Origin: Prosthecobacter fusiformis
Lineage (GTDB): Bacteria > Verrucomicrobiota > Verrucomicrobiia > Verrucomicrobiales > Verrucomicrobiaceae
Assembly: GCF_004364345.1 (NCBI RefSeq)
Contig: NZ_SOCA01000003.1
Location: forward strand, 186,001-250,000
DNA: 64,000 nucleotides
Direction of reading: 5' to 3'
Shown here: in pieces, positions 42,820 to 51,469 of the stretch
Layout: each line of letters starts with the position of its first letter
Numbering within the stretch: the stretch's first letter is position 1
Made by a program: the position numbers and the translations under genes
The notes under the pieces: model-generated
What the model saw: only the letters and a program-made list of their open reading frames with translations
Databases searched by the model: none
What the model was told of the DNA's origin: nothing

Positions 42820-43847
42820 TACGGTGCTTTCACCCCCGGCAGTTTCACTTTGGCCACATAGATGGCGGTTTTGCCTTCGTGGCTGGAGTAGTAGCTCACA
42901 AAGAGATGCCCCTCATGCCAGCATAGGCCGGGATAGCTGCAATCACCCCCGCTGGGGAGTTCAAGTAGCGGGACGAGGCTGGTCGGCGTCATGGTATAAA
43001 GGACCATGTGGGGGCCGGGGGTTTTGCCAAATCCGCGTGAGCCGGCGATGAGGGTGCCATCCGGTAGCTCGATAAAATTGGGTCCTCCCAGGGGGACGGG
43101 GAGTTGAGTCCAGGTCCATTCACGATAGGGGGCTTTGGCCACGCCGATGGCTCCTTTGCGGTCACCGGCTTCACGGCGTACCAGGGCTACGGCACTGCCG
43201 TCTTTGAGGAAACGCAGGGTGGTTTCATTTGGCTGACCGGGCACCTGCATGATGGAGGAGAGTTGCCATACGCTGCCATCGGCGCTGGTATATGATTTCA
43301 AGGACCATTCGGGTTCGAACTTGGGTCCGCCTGTTGTCGGATAGACATTGAAGGAGACACCGTAGAATTTTTGGTCGGCAGGATTCACTGTGGTACGCCA
43401 GAGAGAGTCCCCTTCGGCCAGCAGTTTTTGGGGAGGCGTCCACACTTTGCCATCAATGGAGGTGGCATAACGCGGGCGGCGGCTTTTGAGTTGAGCGCCG
43501 TCATAAACGGAACCTCCGCAGATAAGGTAAAGGCGCTTGCCGTCTGGGGTGATTTCCAGTTTGGGGTCACGCAGGTCGGTCCCTTTTTCGGAGATGGTCG
43601 CATAGTCCACCCAGTTGTCCCCGGAGGCAGAAATGAGGATACGAACGATGCCCTCGCCCCCCATGCTGGCGCTGCCTTCGCGAAAGCAGCAGAAAAACAG
43701 GTTTTTGAAGCGGACCAGATCCGTGAAGGCCTGATGAGGTGCTTTGTCCCAGATCTTTTGGACGGCGACGATCTCCGCCTGAGGGGCCTGGGCAGCCGCA
43801 CTGAGGGTGAAGATGGATGAAAGCAGGAGTGCGGGGACAAACTTCAT
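42819..43847 (-). CDS. Secreted sialidase-like/BNR-repeat glycosyl hydrolase
   Basis: 342 residues. Signal peptide MKFVPALLLSSIFTLSAAA, then a propeller with CFREGSASMGG, DPKLEITPDGKRLYLICGG, ATSIDGKVWTPPQ and LRFLKDGSAVALVRREAGDR. Arg residues in R-rich loops and a Glu in FEPEW fit exo-alpha-sialidase-like folds, although the catalytic Tyr-Glu pair cannot be confirmed by eye. It would act on extracellular sugars. It overlaps folA by one base and shares the theme of sialate esterase about 0.8 kb away. Confidence 0.8.
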   Translation of the reverse strand: MKFVPALLLSSIFTLSAAAQAPQAEIVAVQKIWDKAPHQAFTDLVRFKNLFFCCFREGSASMGGEGIVRILISASGDNWVDYATISEKGTDLRDPKLEITPDGKRLYLICGGSVYDGAQLKSRRPRYATSIDGKVWTPPQKLLAEGDSLWRTTVNPADQKFYGVSFNVYPTTGGPKFEPEWSLKSYTSADGSVWQLSSIMQVPGQPNETTLRFLKDGSAVALVRREAGDRKGAIGVAKAPYREWTWTQLPVPLGGPNFIELPDGTLIAGSRGFGKTPGPHMVLYTMTPTSLVPLLELPSGGDCSYPGLCWHEGHLFVSYYSSHEGKTAIYVAKVKLPGVKAP

Positions 43848-44075
43848 GACCTTTCAACGTGCCTTGTTTACGCCCTCCTTCAAATATCAAAAGCGGATGT
43901 TGAGTGTGAGAGTGATGACCATGACGAAGGGTGCTGCCGCTGATCCTGGCGGATGTGATGGTGGGAATATGGTTTTAACCAAGCCTTTGTATTGGGGGGG
44001 TGCCTCTAAAAAAGCAGTGCCAAGTCGTGGCATTAAATGTTGCTCATGGAGCCGGGCCGCTGCATTTTATGGCTC

Positions 44076-44615
44076 ATGTTTTCCGACCAACCCGCCTGGT
44101 ATGTGATCCATAGCAAGCCGAAGTGTGAACATCTGGCAGCATCCATGATGCTTGGACTGCCTGATGTGGAGACTTACTGTCCGCGCATCCGGTTCCAGCG
44201 CAATACGAAGCGGGGGAAGGTGTGGTTCGTCGAGGCCCTTTTCCCAAGTTATTTCTTTGCCAGGTTTGCTCCTGCGAATTCTCTCCGCGCCGTCAGATAT
44301 TCTCAAAACGTCATTCGTATTGTCGCGTTTGGAGATCAACTAATCTCAGTCACGGATGAAACCATCCGGCTGCTTCGTGAGGAGATGGAAGGGCAGGACG
44401 TCAAAATTGTCCAGGTGGGGATGAATGTGGGTGATACGGTGGAGCTGACAGAAGGGCCGCTGCGGGGTCTCAAAGGCATCGTGAACAGCATTCATGATGG
44501 CCAGGAACGAGTGAAGATCTTGATGGAGTTCCTGGGGCGTGAAAGCCTGATCGAAGTGGATGCGACAAAACTTCTCACCGATCACACGCCTCGCGACGTG
44601 TTCATTGAGCGATAA
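44076..44615 (+). CDS. Specialised NusG paralogue (RfaH/UpxY-like)
   Basis: 179 residues. An NGN domain (about 6-100: WYVIHSKPKCEHLA, PRIRFQRNTKRGKVWFVEAL, FPSYFFARF) is joined to a KOW domain (~125-179: VGDTVELTEGPLRGLKGIVNSI). NusG paralogues such as RfaH, LoaP and UpxY act in antitermination of selected long operons, often for polysaccharides. The sequence has NusG folds but differs from ordinary NusG by missing the long insertion or acidic start, and lies alone. ATG 44076 is chosen for family length. Sialate O-acetylesterase follows 55 bases downstream. Confidence 0.85.
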   Translation: MFSDQPAWYVIHSKPKCEHLAASMMLGLPDVETYCPRIRFQRNTKRGKVWFVEALFPSYFFARFAPANSLRAVRYSQNVIRIVAFGDQLISVTDETIRLLREEMEGQDVKIVQVGMNVGDTVELTEGPLRGLKGIVNSIHDGQERVKILMEFLGRESLIEVDATKLLTDHTPRDVFIER

Positions 44616-44670
44616 AAAAGCAGATATGGGCGAAGGGTTCGTGGGATCTCTGCGTACTCATGTGCTCTTT

Positions 44671-46224
44671 ATGCGCCCATTCGCAATCACTTCACTTCTT
44701 ACCAGCCTGGCCTTTCTGGCGCAGGCGGAAATCAAGCTCCCTTCCATCATCGGGGATAACATGGTCCTGCAGCAGAAGCAGGCCAATCCAATCTGGGGCT
44801 GGGATACGCCTGGGGCGGAGGTGACCGTCAAGTTTGCTGGCCAGACGAAGACGGCCAAAGCAGGAGCGGATGGCAAGTGGACGGTGAAACTGGATGCTGT
44901 GCCTGCGAATGCGCAACCGGCGACGATCTCTATCCAGGGCACGACGGCCAAGGAAGTGAAAAACGTCCTGGTGGGTGAGGTGTGGGTTTGCTCGGGCCAG
45001 TCCAACATGCAGTGGTCCGTCAATGGCTGCTGGGATGCAGATCTGGAAATGGCCACGGCGAAGTATCCGAACATCCGCCTCATTTCTGTGCCGCAGATTG
45101 GTACACAAGAACCGCAGCAGGACTTTAAAGGCGCATGGAAAGAGTGTTCACCAGAAACTGTCGGACCCTTCACGGCCGTCGGATACTTTTATGGTCGTAT
45201 CTTGCACCGCATGCTGGATGTCCCTGTCGGGCTCATCAACAATGCCTGGGGCGGCAGTGCAGCGGAGGCCTGGGTACGGCGGGATGTGCTGGAAAATGAT
45301 GCGCGTTTCAAGGGACTGATGGCTGACTGGGTGCAGCGTGAAAAAGATCTGGAGACCGACAAGGTCCGTCAGGACCATGAGAAGGCGATGGCCGACTGGA
45401 ATGCAAAGAAGGACGAAGCTGATAAGGCCAAGCAACCCTTCGCCACGCGTCCACCAAAAGGCCCGCAGGAAATTTTGAAGGGCAACGCGCGTCCGGGTAA
45501 TATTTATAACGGCGTGCTCCTGCCCACCATCGGATATGGCATCAAAGGCGTGATCTGGTATCAGGGGGAAACCAATGCTGGGCGCGGGTATGAATACTCA
45601 TATCTGTTCCCGCTGATGATTGAGCATTGGCGCCAGGAATGGAAGCAGGGCGATTTCCCATTTTACTGGGTGCAACTTGCCGACTTCATGGGTGAAGTCA
45701 GCACTCCAGAAGAAAGCTCCTGGGCCGAACTGCGGGAAAGCCAGACAAAGACTCAGGCAGCCATCAAGAACGGCGGTCAGGCAGTCATCATTGACCTGGG
45801 GGATTCCAACGACATCCATCCCAAAAATAAACGCGATGTGGCTGAGCGTCTGGCCCGCCACGCGCTAGTCAATGACTACGGTTTCAAGCTGCCATCTCGC
45901 AGCCCTGAATACAAATCCGTCGCCATTGAAGGTAGCAAGGCGGTTGTCACCTTGGACAATTTCGGATCCAGCCTGAGGACCGTGGATGTGAGCGAGGTCA
46001 AAGGATTCGCCATTTGTGGTGAAGACCGCAAGTGGGTCTGGGCCACTGCGAAAATCATTGGGCGTGATAAGGTGGAAGTCAGCGCGGCCGAGGTGGCTAA
46101 GCCTGTGGCCGTTCGTTATGCCTGGGCCAACAATCCGGTGTGCAATCTCTACAGCGTGGACGGTCTGCCGGTCACTCCTTTCCGGACGGATGACTTTCCG
46201 ATGACGACGAAGCCCAAGGAGTGA
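44671..46224 (+). CDS. Sialate O-acetylesterase (SASA domain)
   Basis: 517 residues from ATG 44671 with signal peptide MRPFAITSLLTSLAFLAQA. A beta domain (~22-110) precedes an SGNH-type catalytic domain with GQSNMQWSVNG (nucleophile Ser), NNAWGGSAAEAW, WYQGETNAGRGYEYS and the Asp/His pair in DSNDIHPKNKRD. A beta tail ends the protein. It should remove O-acetyl groups from sialic acids or related sugars outside the cytoplasm. Close to the sialidase-like gene, although on the other strand. Signal peptide decides the start; the open frame begins inside the NusG paralogue. Confidence 0.92.
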   Translation: MRPFAITSLLTSLAFLAQAEIKLPSIIGDNMVLQQKQANPIWGWDTPGAEVTVKFAGQTKTAKAGADGKWTVKLDAVPANAQPATISIQGTTAKEVKNVLVGEVWVCSGQSNMQWSVNGCWDADLEMATAKYPNIRLISVPQIGTQEPQQDFKGAWKECSPETVGPFTAVGYFYGRILHRMLDVPVGLINNAWGGSAAEAWVRRDVLENDARFKGLMADWVQREKDLETDKVRQDHEKAMADWNAKKDEADKAKQPFATRPPKGPQEILKGNARPGNIYNGVLLPTIGYGIKGVIWYQGETNAGRGYEYSYLFPLMIEHWRQEWKQGDFPFYWVQLADFMGEVSTPEESSWAELRESQTKTQAAIKNGGQAVIIDLGDSNDIHPKNKRDVAERLARHALVNDYGFKLPSRSPEYKSVAIEGSKAVVTLDNFGSSLRTVDVSEVKGFAICGEDRKWVWATAKIIGRDKVEVSAAEVAKPVAVRYAWANNPVCNLYSVDGLPVTPFRTDDFPMTTKPKE

Positions 46225-46269
46225 AAGAAAAGTGCTTCGGATCTCTAGCCAGCGAGGGGCCGATAAACA

Positions 46270-47976
46270 TTATTTTTCAAAGACCACATTTCCGCCTAAC
46301 CAGGTTTTCAATACCGTCGTTTGCGGCAGGTCATCAATGGGGCAGGTGAGCGGATCGCGGTCCACCAGGATCAGATCCGCCAGCCTGCCTTTTTCAATGG
46401 AGCCGGTTTCTTTTTCCAGTTTCAGCAAATAGGCGTTGTTGGTGGTGTAAAGGCGCAGCGCTTCCTCACGTGTCAGGGCGTTTTCAATGTGTACAGGTTT
46501 GTCCAGCTTGCGGGCTTTGCGGGTGATGGCGGTCCACATGCCTAACCAGGGATTGTATGGATTCACGCTGCGAAAGGAGCCGATCTTTTGCATGTGGTCG
46601 CTGCCTCCGCCCACGATGACTTTTTGATCAAAGCAGGCGCGCAGAGGCTGGAACATGGCCATGCGGTCCTCGCCAAAATGACCGGTCAGGGTGCGGCCAT
46701 CCATGTGCAACCAGATGGGCTGAAGATCAATGCAGACGCCCAGCTTGGCAGCCTTGGCGATGGATTCCGGCTGCATGAAATTGCAATGAGTGATGGAAGC
46801 ACGCGCAGCCCGTACGGAATGGCGCTGGTTCACTTCTTCATAAGTGTCCACCAGCAGCTTCACCGCTCCATCACCCACGGAGTGAGCGGTAAACTGGAGG
46901 CCGGCAGCGGTCACTTTTTCAACCAGTTGCTTCAAGCGTTCAGGGGTGATTTTTTGCACACCACGATATTGTGGATCGCTGATTCCATAGGCTTCACTGA
47001 TGCCCCATGGCTCTGACATGAGTGAGCTGCCGGTGAGCATGCCGCCATCCAGATAGACCTTGGTGCCGATGATCTGGAGCTGGGGGTCTGCTTTGGCCAG
47101 AGGGCTGTTGATAACTTCTTCAATGGCGTTTTCAGAGGCAGGCCACAGGCTCATGGCGGGGATGCCCATGGAGACACGCATGCGCACGGTGAGATCTCCT
47201 TTTTGGCGCAGTTCCTCATACAACGCTGTCTGGCCAGGGCTGGAGTCGCGGTCAGCGACGGTGGTTAGGCCGACGCTGTTGTAATCCCTGAACAGTTCCC
47301 TGGTGCGCCGGTACTTGTCTTCTGCTTTGGGAGATTGGGTAATGGCCTTGGCGGAAAGCTTCGGGCTGAAACTGCGCAGAAGCCCGGTTGGTTCTCCTGT
47401 GGCGGGATCTTTTTCGATCTTTCCGGCGTGGTCCTTGGGCAAAGCGAAATCCCGGTCGATGCCTGCCATTTTGAGGGCAAGGCTGCTGAGCATCGCATCG
47501 GGTCCGGTGGAAAAGACCACCGGATTTTCCGGTGCTACGGCGTCCAGTTCAGCGCGGGTGGGATAACGTTTTTCCTCCAGCCGTGTGATGAAAACCTGGC
47601 GCAGGGCGATGAGGTCGCCCGGTTTGGAAACTTTCACCCGGGAAGCAATGTAGGCCAGCACCTCGGCGATGGTTTCCATGGTGGGAATTTCATGGTCGAA
47701 CTCCACCATGGCTGCGGACGAAGGGTGGACATGGGAGTCCATGAGCCCTGGCATGAGGGTCTTGCCGCTGAGATCCAGGAGTTGGGTCTGATCATTCTTC
47801 AGCGCCAGAACCTCCTCGTTGCCTCCCACTGCGACGATGCGCCCCTCTTCGACCGCCACGGCCTCAGCAAAGCTTAGCTTTTCATCCATGGTGATCACAC
47901 GGCCATGATGCAGGATGAGATCCGGGGCTGCATGTAGGGGCAGTGTTAGGGCAATGAACAGGGCTGGAATACGCAT
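46270..47976 (-). CDS. Secreted amidohydrolase, YtcJ-like
   Basis: 568 residues. A short signal peptide (MRIPALFIALTLPLHAA) is followed by a metal-dependent amidohydrolase barrel: LMPGLMDSHVHPSS (HxH metal site), VYLDGGMLTGSS, FTAHSVGDGAVKLLVDTY, VGGGSDHM and GSIEKGRLADLILVDRDPL near the end. This is the YtcJ/NfdA subgroup, which hydrolyses N-formyl or N-acyl substrates; the specificity is unknown. It converges with the sialate esterase gene across 45 bases. Confidence 0.88.
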   Translation of the reverse strand: MRIPALFIALTLPLHAAPDLILHHGRVITMDEKLSFAEAVAVEEGRIVAVGGNEEVLALKNDQTQLLDLSGKTLMPGLMDSHVHPSSAAMVEFDHEIPTMETIAEVLAYIASRVKVSKPGDLIALRQVFITRLEEKRYPTRAELDAVAPENPVVFSTGPDAMLSSLALKMAGIDRDFALPKDHAGKIEKDPATGEPTGLLRSFSPKLSAKAITQSPKAEDKYRRTRELFRDYNSVGLTTVADRDSSPGQTALYEELRQKGDLTVRMRVSMGIPAMSLWPASENAIEEVINSPLAKADPQLQIIGTKVYLDGGMLTGSSLMSEPWGISEAYGISDPQYRGVQKITPERLKQLVEKVTAAGLQFTAHSVGDGAVKLLVDTYEEVNQRHSVRAARASITHCNFMQPESIAKAAKLGVCIDLQPIWLHMDGRTLTGHFGEDRMAMFQPLRACFDQKVIVGGGSDHMQKIGSFRSVNPYNPWLGMWTAITRKARKLDKPVHIENALTREEALRLYTTNNAYLLKLEKETGSIEKGRLADLILVDRDPLTCPIDDLPQTTVLKTWLGGNVVFEK

Positions 47977-48115
47977 GGGCTACCAACGGACCTGGCGTTT
48001 AAAATCCTGCGCCATTGTCACTTCGCAGCCCATATCCTGTGTTGGGAATTAACGGTTTGACTATGTTTGTATTAATGGATTAGATGGGGTGGAACCATCA
48101 AAACAATTATTACTC

Positions 48116-49282
48116 ATGATCATCTGGAAAGGACGGGGCATACTCATTTTGTTATTCGTGGTAGGCGGCTTTATGCTGGGCCTGGCCTTTGATTCTGTGG
48201 TCCTTGCAGCTTGGGGTGCGGTGGCTGGAGCATGGTTATTTGCGCTTACGGTGGGTAAAACCACCCAGCGGATTTTGGTGGACCCCCAAACACAGCGGCC
48301 GGTGGTCTTCAAAAACGCGCACACCCTCTACTTCATTCCTCCCAAAGGCTGGGCAGTGTTGCTCACCATCCTGGCTTTGTTCATCAGTTTCATACCCAGA
48401 GACAAACTGTCTGAAGACAGCGGGCCTGCGCAAACTGCATTCAAAAAAGCGGACAGCCTGATCACGTCTTCAGGCAAAGGGACGGTTCATGGCAATACAC
48501 CCCAGGCCGTAAGTCTGGCCAAAGACTTTGCCGCTGCATCCAAAGAGTTCCGGGATCTTTTCATCGAAAAGGGCAAGGATAGTGAATTCCTGACCTATGT
48601 CTATTTGACCCCCACACGCTGCGTTTTTCTGCTGCACGTGCCTCAGTTGAGGAAGTTTTCGAAAGAGGCCAAAGATACCATGTCGGAAATCGCGTGGTTA
48701 AGTGCACAGGGACTTGCCGCCAAACTAACTCCCAAGCCTTCCAAGGTGGCCCTGGGAATCCGAGGCAACATTTTGTATGACCGTGCCTACATTGGCCACC
48801 CCGTGAGTAACGAAGAGGACTCCAAAGGCATTGACCAGGAGGTGAAGGGTATGGACGCTAGAGAGGTTCTCGCACTTCTCTTTGAGCCGGAAACTGAGAC
48901 TCCCGACCTGGCGGCTGTGGCTGAAGAAACCCCTGCTCTTACGGAAGAATCCGAAACGCCGACCAGCACTGCCGCTCTTGAAGCAGAACCTGCGCCCTCA
49001 AACTCCCCTGCTGTGGAGCTTGCTTCTTCAGAGGCCCCTCCTGCTGTGGAGCCGACGTCCTCGACAGTGCTTGTGGAGGCCCCTGTCAGTTCTCTGCCCA
49101 CACCTGTCAGAGATTGGAAAGATTCGTCCGGCAGGCCGATGCGTGCTGCCATGATTCGGTTCACGAATGAGGAGCGCAGCACGGGCGAATTCAAACGTGA
49201 AGATGGCCAGGTCTTTGAAGTGCCCCTGGACCGCTTTTCTGATGAGGATAAACAATTCATCCAGTCATTGTCCGATCAATAA
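48116..49282 (+). CDS. Membrane protein with C-terminal SHD1 domain
   Basis: 388 residues. Two membrane segments (about 7-45 and 79-97) flank a short loop; a soluble middle (~100-250) is followed by an Ala/Glu/Pro-rich linker and a C-terminal SLA1 homology domain 1 (DWKDSSGRPMRAAMIRF, then FEVPLDRFSDEDKQFIQSL). SHD1-type domains are common in planctomycetes and verrucomicrobia secreted or envelope proteins and may bind peptides. The start is uncertain: GTG 48089 would add nine residues. Function unknown. Confidence 0.75.
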   Translation: MIIWKGRGILILLFVVGGFMLGLAFDSVVLAAWGAVAGAWLFALTVGKTTQRILVDPQTQRPVVFKNAHTLYFIPPKGWAVLLTILALFISFIPRDKLSEDSGPAQTAFKKADSLITSSGKGTVHGNTPQAVSLAKDFAAASKEFRDLFIEKGKDSEFLTYVYLTPTRCVFLLHVPQLRKFSKEAKDTMSEIAWLSAQGLAAKLTPKPSKVALGIRGNILYDRAYIGHPVSNEEDSKGIDQEVKGMDAREVLALLFEPETETPDLAAVAEETPALTEESETPTSTAALEAEPAPSNSPAVELASSEAPPAVEPTSSTVLVEAPVSSLPTPVRDWKDSSGRPMRAAMIRFTNEERSTGEFKREDGQVFEVPLDRFSDEDKQFIQSLSDQ

Positions 49283-49356
49283 CGACGACTCGATGAATGG
49301 ATGATTTGGAAACGGTCCTTGCACCCTGTTTGCCCATGACGCTAGTCTGGAAGGAC

Positions 49357-50334
49357 ATGCAAAAACTCGTCCTTAGCATTCTTTTACTCGCTTCACCCTG
49401 CTCCTTTGCCGCCGATGCGGCTCCAGAGTTTAGAGGTGGCATCGAGCGATTTGACCCGGCTTTTGACAAACTCATTGCTCCAGATGCGAAGATTGAGATC
49501 CTGGCGACTGGCTTCAACTGGTCAGAAGGACCGGTGTGGAAAGATTGGCAGATTCTCTTTTCGGATGTGCCTGAGAATACGGTCTTTGGCTGGAAGGAAG
49601 GGGATACCAGTGCCGCCAGTTTCTTGAAACCCAGCGGTAGTCTGAGTGGAGAAGGTCAGGGGTCCAATGGGCTGGCGGTGGATGCGAAAGGCAGCCTGAT
49701 TCTTTGCCAGCATGGGGAGCGTAGGGTCGCGCGATTGGAGAAGGACGGCAGCTTCACCTCCCTGGCGGACAAGTTTGAAGGAAAGCGTTTCAACAGCCCC
49801 AATGACCTCGTCATCGCTAAAAATGGCAGCTTATTTTTCACTGACCCACCTTATGGGATGAAGAAGGGGACGGAACCTGATGCGCCCTATCATGGCATCT
49901 ATCGAGTGGATGCAGGTGGCGAGGTGAGCCTGATCATTGAGGACATCCGCTGGCCTAACGGAATCGCTCTCAGTCCGAATGAAAAGACGTTGTACATTGC
50001 TGTGTCGGACAAGGATAACACCCGGCTCATGGCCTATGATCTCCAGGCAGATGGCAGTGTGAAAAATGGCCGTCAGTTTTTCCATGCGCAGCCGCTCAAG
50101 TCCGAATCCCGCAAAGGCGGCTGCGACGGCATGAAGGTGGATGCTCAGGGAAATATCTGGACCACAGGTCCTGGTGGAGTGCTGGTCATCAGCCCTGAAG
50201 GCAAGCATTTGGGCTCCATTCTTACCGGTGTTCCCACGGGGAACTGCGCCTGGGGCGGTGAGGACAAAGGTACGATGTATGTCACTGCGGACATGTTTTT
50301 GCTGCGTGTGAAGACGCTGGTGAAGGGGTATTGA
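49357..50334 (+). CDS. Secreted SMP-30/gluconolactonase family protein
   Basis: 325 residues from ATG 49357 with signal peptide MQKLVLSILLLASPCSFAA. It is a six-bladed propeller with the metal-binding residues of the family: Glu in WSEGPVWK, Asn in FNSPNDLVIAKNG, Asn in WPNGIALSP and Asp in ISVSDKDN-like YIAVSDKDN. Such enzymes hydrolyse sugar lactones with Ca2+ or Zn2+. The open frame begins 20 codons earlier, but the signal peptide sets the start. It lies 9 bases from a convergent gene. Confidence 0.88.
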   Translation: MQKLVLSILLLASPCSFAADAAPEFRGGIERFDPAFDKLIAPDAKIEILATGFNWSEGPVWKDWQILFSDVPENTVFGWKEGDTSAASFLKPSGSLSGEGQGSNGLAVDAKGSLILCQHGERRVARLEKDGSFTSLADKFEGKRFNSPNDLVIAKNGSLFFTDPPYGMKKGTEPDAPYHGIYRVDAGGEVSLIIEDIRWPNGIALSPNEKTLYIAVSDKDNTRLMAYDLQADGSVKNGRQFFHAQPLKSESRKGGCDGMKVDAQGNIWTTGPGGVLVISPEGKHLGSILTGVPTGNCAWGGEDKGTMYVTADMFLLRVKTLVKGY

Positions 50335-50343
50335 GGAGATTGA

Positions 50344-51399
50344 TCATGCCTTGTTCAGGAGCAGGACCCTGAAAAGTCTGCCCATGAAGGCTGGGTGTGT
50401 CAGGGAGTGATACTGGCGTAAGAGAGCCTGGGTTTCTGAATCCATCTTTCCTTCCAGCCCTGCCAGCCAAGGGAGGCCTAGTTTGCCCAGGAAGCGGCCT
50501 TGCAATTCATACGTCTGCTGTTTCATGCCGGAGGATTCGGCAACTTCGATGAGGCGGGTGAAATTGACATGGGTTGTGAGGTCGCATTCACCTAGATCTT
50601 CCAGCACCCGATCATCGGTCTGGTGATTTCGATAACGGCGTATAGTCCCGGTATTGCGCTCAGGGGAATACAGTTCTGCTGCATCGTATCCATAATCAGC
50701 GATGTAGATGGTTCCCCGGAAGGGGGAGGCTGCCAGCTCAACTATCCAGTCCATCGCGGCCAGATTCACCTCGGTTGTGTATCCGGCAGGTAGGTCTTGG
50801 GGCAGGCCAGTTAGCTCTCTGGCCAGTCTTTCTGTGGAGGGTGGGCCGGGTATCAACCCAGGGCGATGATCTTCCTGCGCCTGCACATACAGCTCCTTCC
50901 AGGCTGTACCGTCCCACTGCACCAAGTGTACCGGCATGGCATCCGGCAGTTCATTGCAAAGGTAAAAGGCAGTTACGGCAGGCACTGCGGATAGGGAGGA
51001 GACCCATCGGACCCGGTCGCCAAAAGGGGCAAGACGTTGACGCTGAACAGCTTCGTAGCGTGGATTGGGTTCAACGATCAGATAGGGCTTATCCACGGTG
51101 GAGAGGATATCCTCCGCTAGCTGTCCATCGTGTGCGGCCTGTTCGATGATGACAAAGTCTGCCGGATGGCCCATCTCCTGGTACGTTTGTTCAGCCAGGT
51201 GCCCCAGCAGTTTTCCATAAAGAGGGCCGACGGATACGGCGGTGTAAAAGTCTCCCCCTCGTCCTATTCGGCGGGGCTTTGGGCCATAGTATCCCTGAAC
51301 AGGGTGATAAAGCGCCTGTTCCATGACATGGGCAAAGGTAAGTCCGCATGCTGATGACGCTGAAATTTCATCGTGCAAAATGCGAGTCAGTGAGGTCAT
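50344..51399 (-). CDS. SAM-dependent methyltransferase, MidA/NDUFAF7-like (DUF185)
   Basis: 351 residues. The N-terminal signature PVQGYYGPKPRRIGRGGDFY, then SVGPLYGKLLGHLA, VIIEQAAHDGQLAEDIL (SAM site), YLCNELPDAMPVHLVQW and GTIYIADYGYDA define the MidA/NDUFAF7 family, whose human member dimethylates an arginine of complex I. In bacteria a protein-arginine substrate is possible but unproven. Convergent with the SMP-30 gene, and upstream of a divergent class A PBP gene. Confidence 0.88.
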   Translation of the reverse strand: MTSLTRILHDEISASSACGLTFAHVMEQALYHPVQGYYGPKPRRIGRGGDFYTAVSVGPLYGKLLGHLAEQTYQEMGHPADFVIIEQAAHDGQLAEDILSTVDKPYLIVEPNPRYEAVQRQRLAPFGDRVRWVSSLSAVPAVTAFYLCNELPDAMPVHLVQWDGTAWKELYVQAQEDHRPGLIPGPPSTERLARELTGLPQDLPAGYTTEVNLAAMDWIVELAASPFRGTIYIADYGYDAAELYSPERNTGTIRRYRNHQTDDRVLEDLGECDLTTHVNFTRLIEVAESSGMKQQTYELQGRFLGKLGLPWLAGLEGKMDSETQALLRQYHSLTHPAFMGRLFRVLLLNKA

Positions 51400-51469
51400 G
51401 GGGAAACAAGTGGCGGAACAGTGGCAGAGCCGTTAGATTACCATCCCTTGGAATCAAGGGCATCTCCTC

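Noticed and set aside
44025-44060. Possible sigma-54 promoter TGGCATTAAATGTTGC upstream of the NusG paralogue
   Set aside because: GG and GC are separated by eleven bases rather than the required ten.
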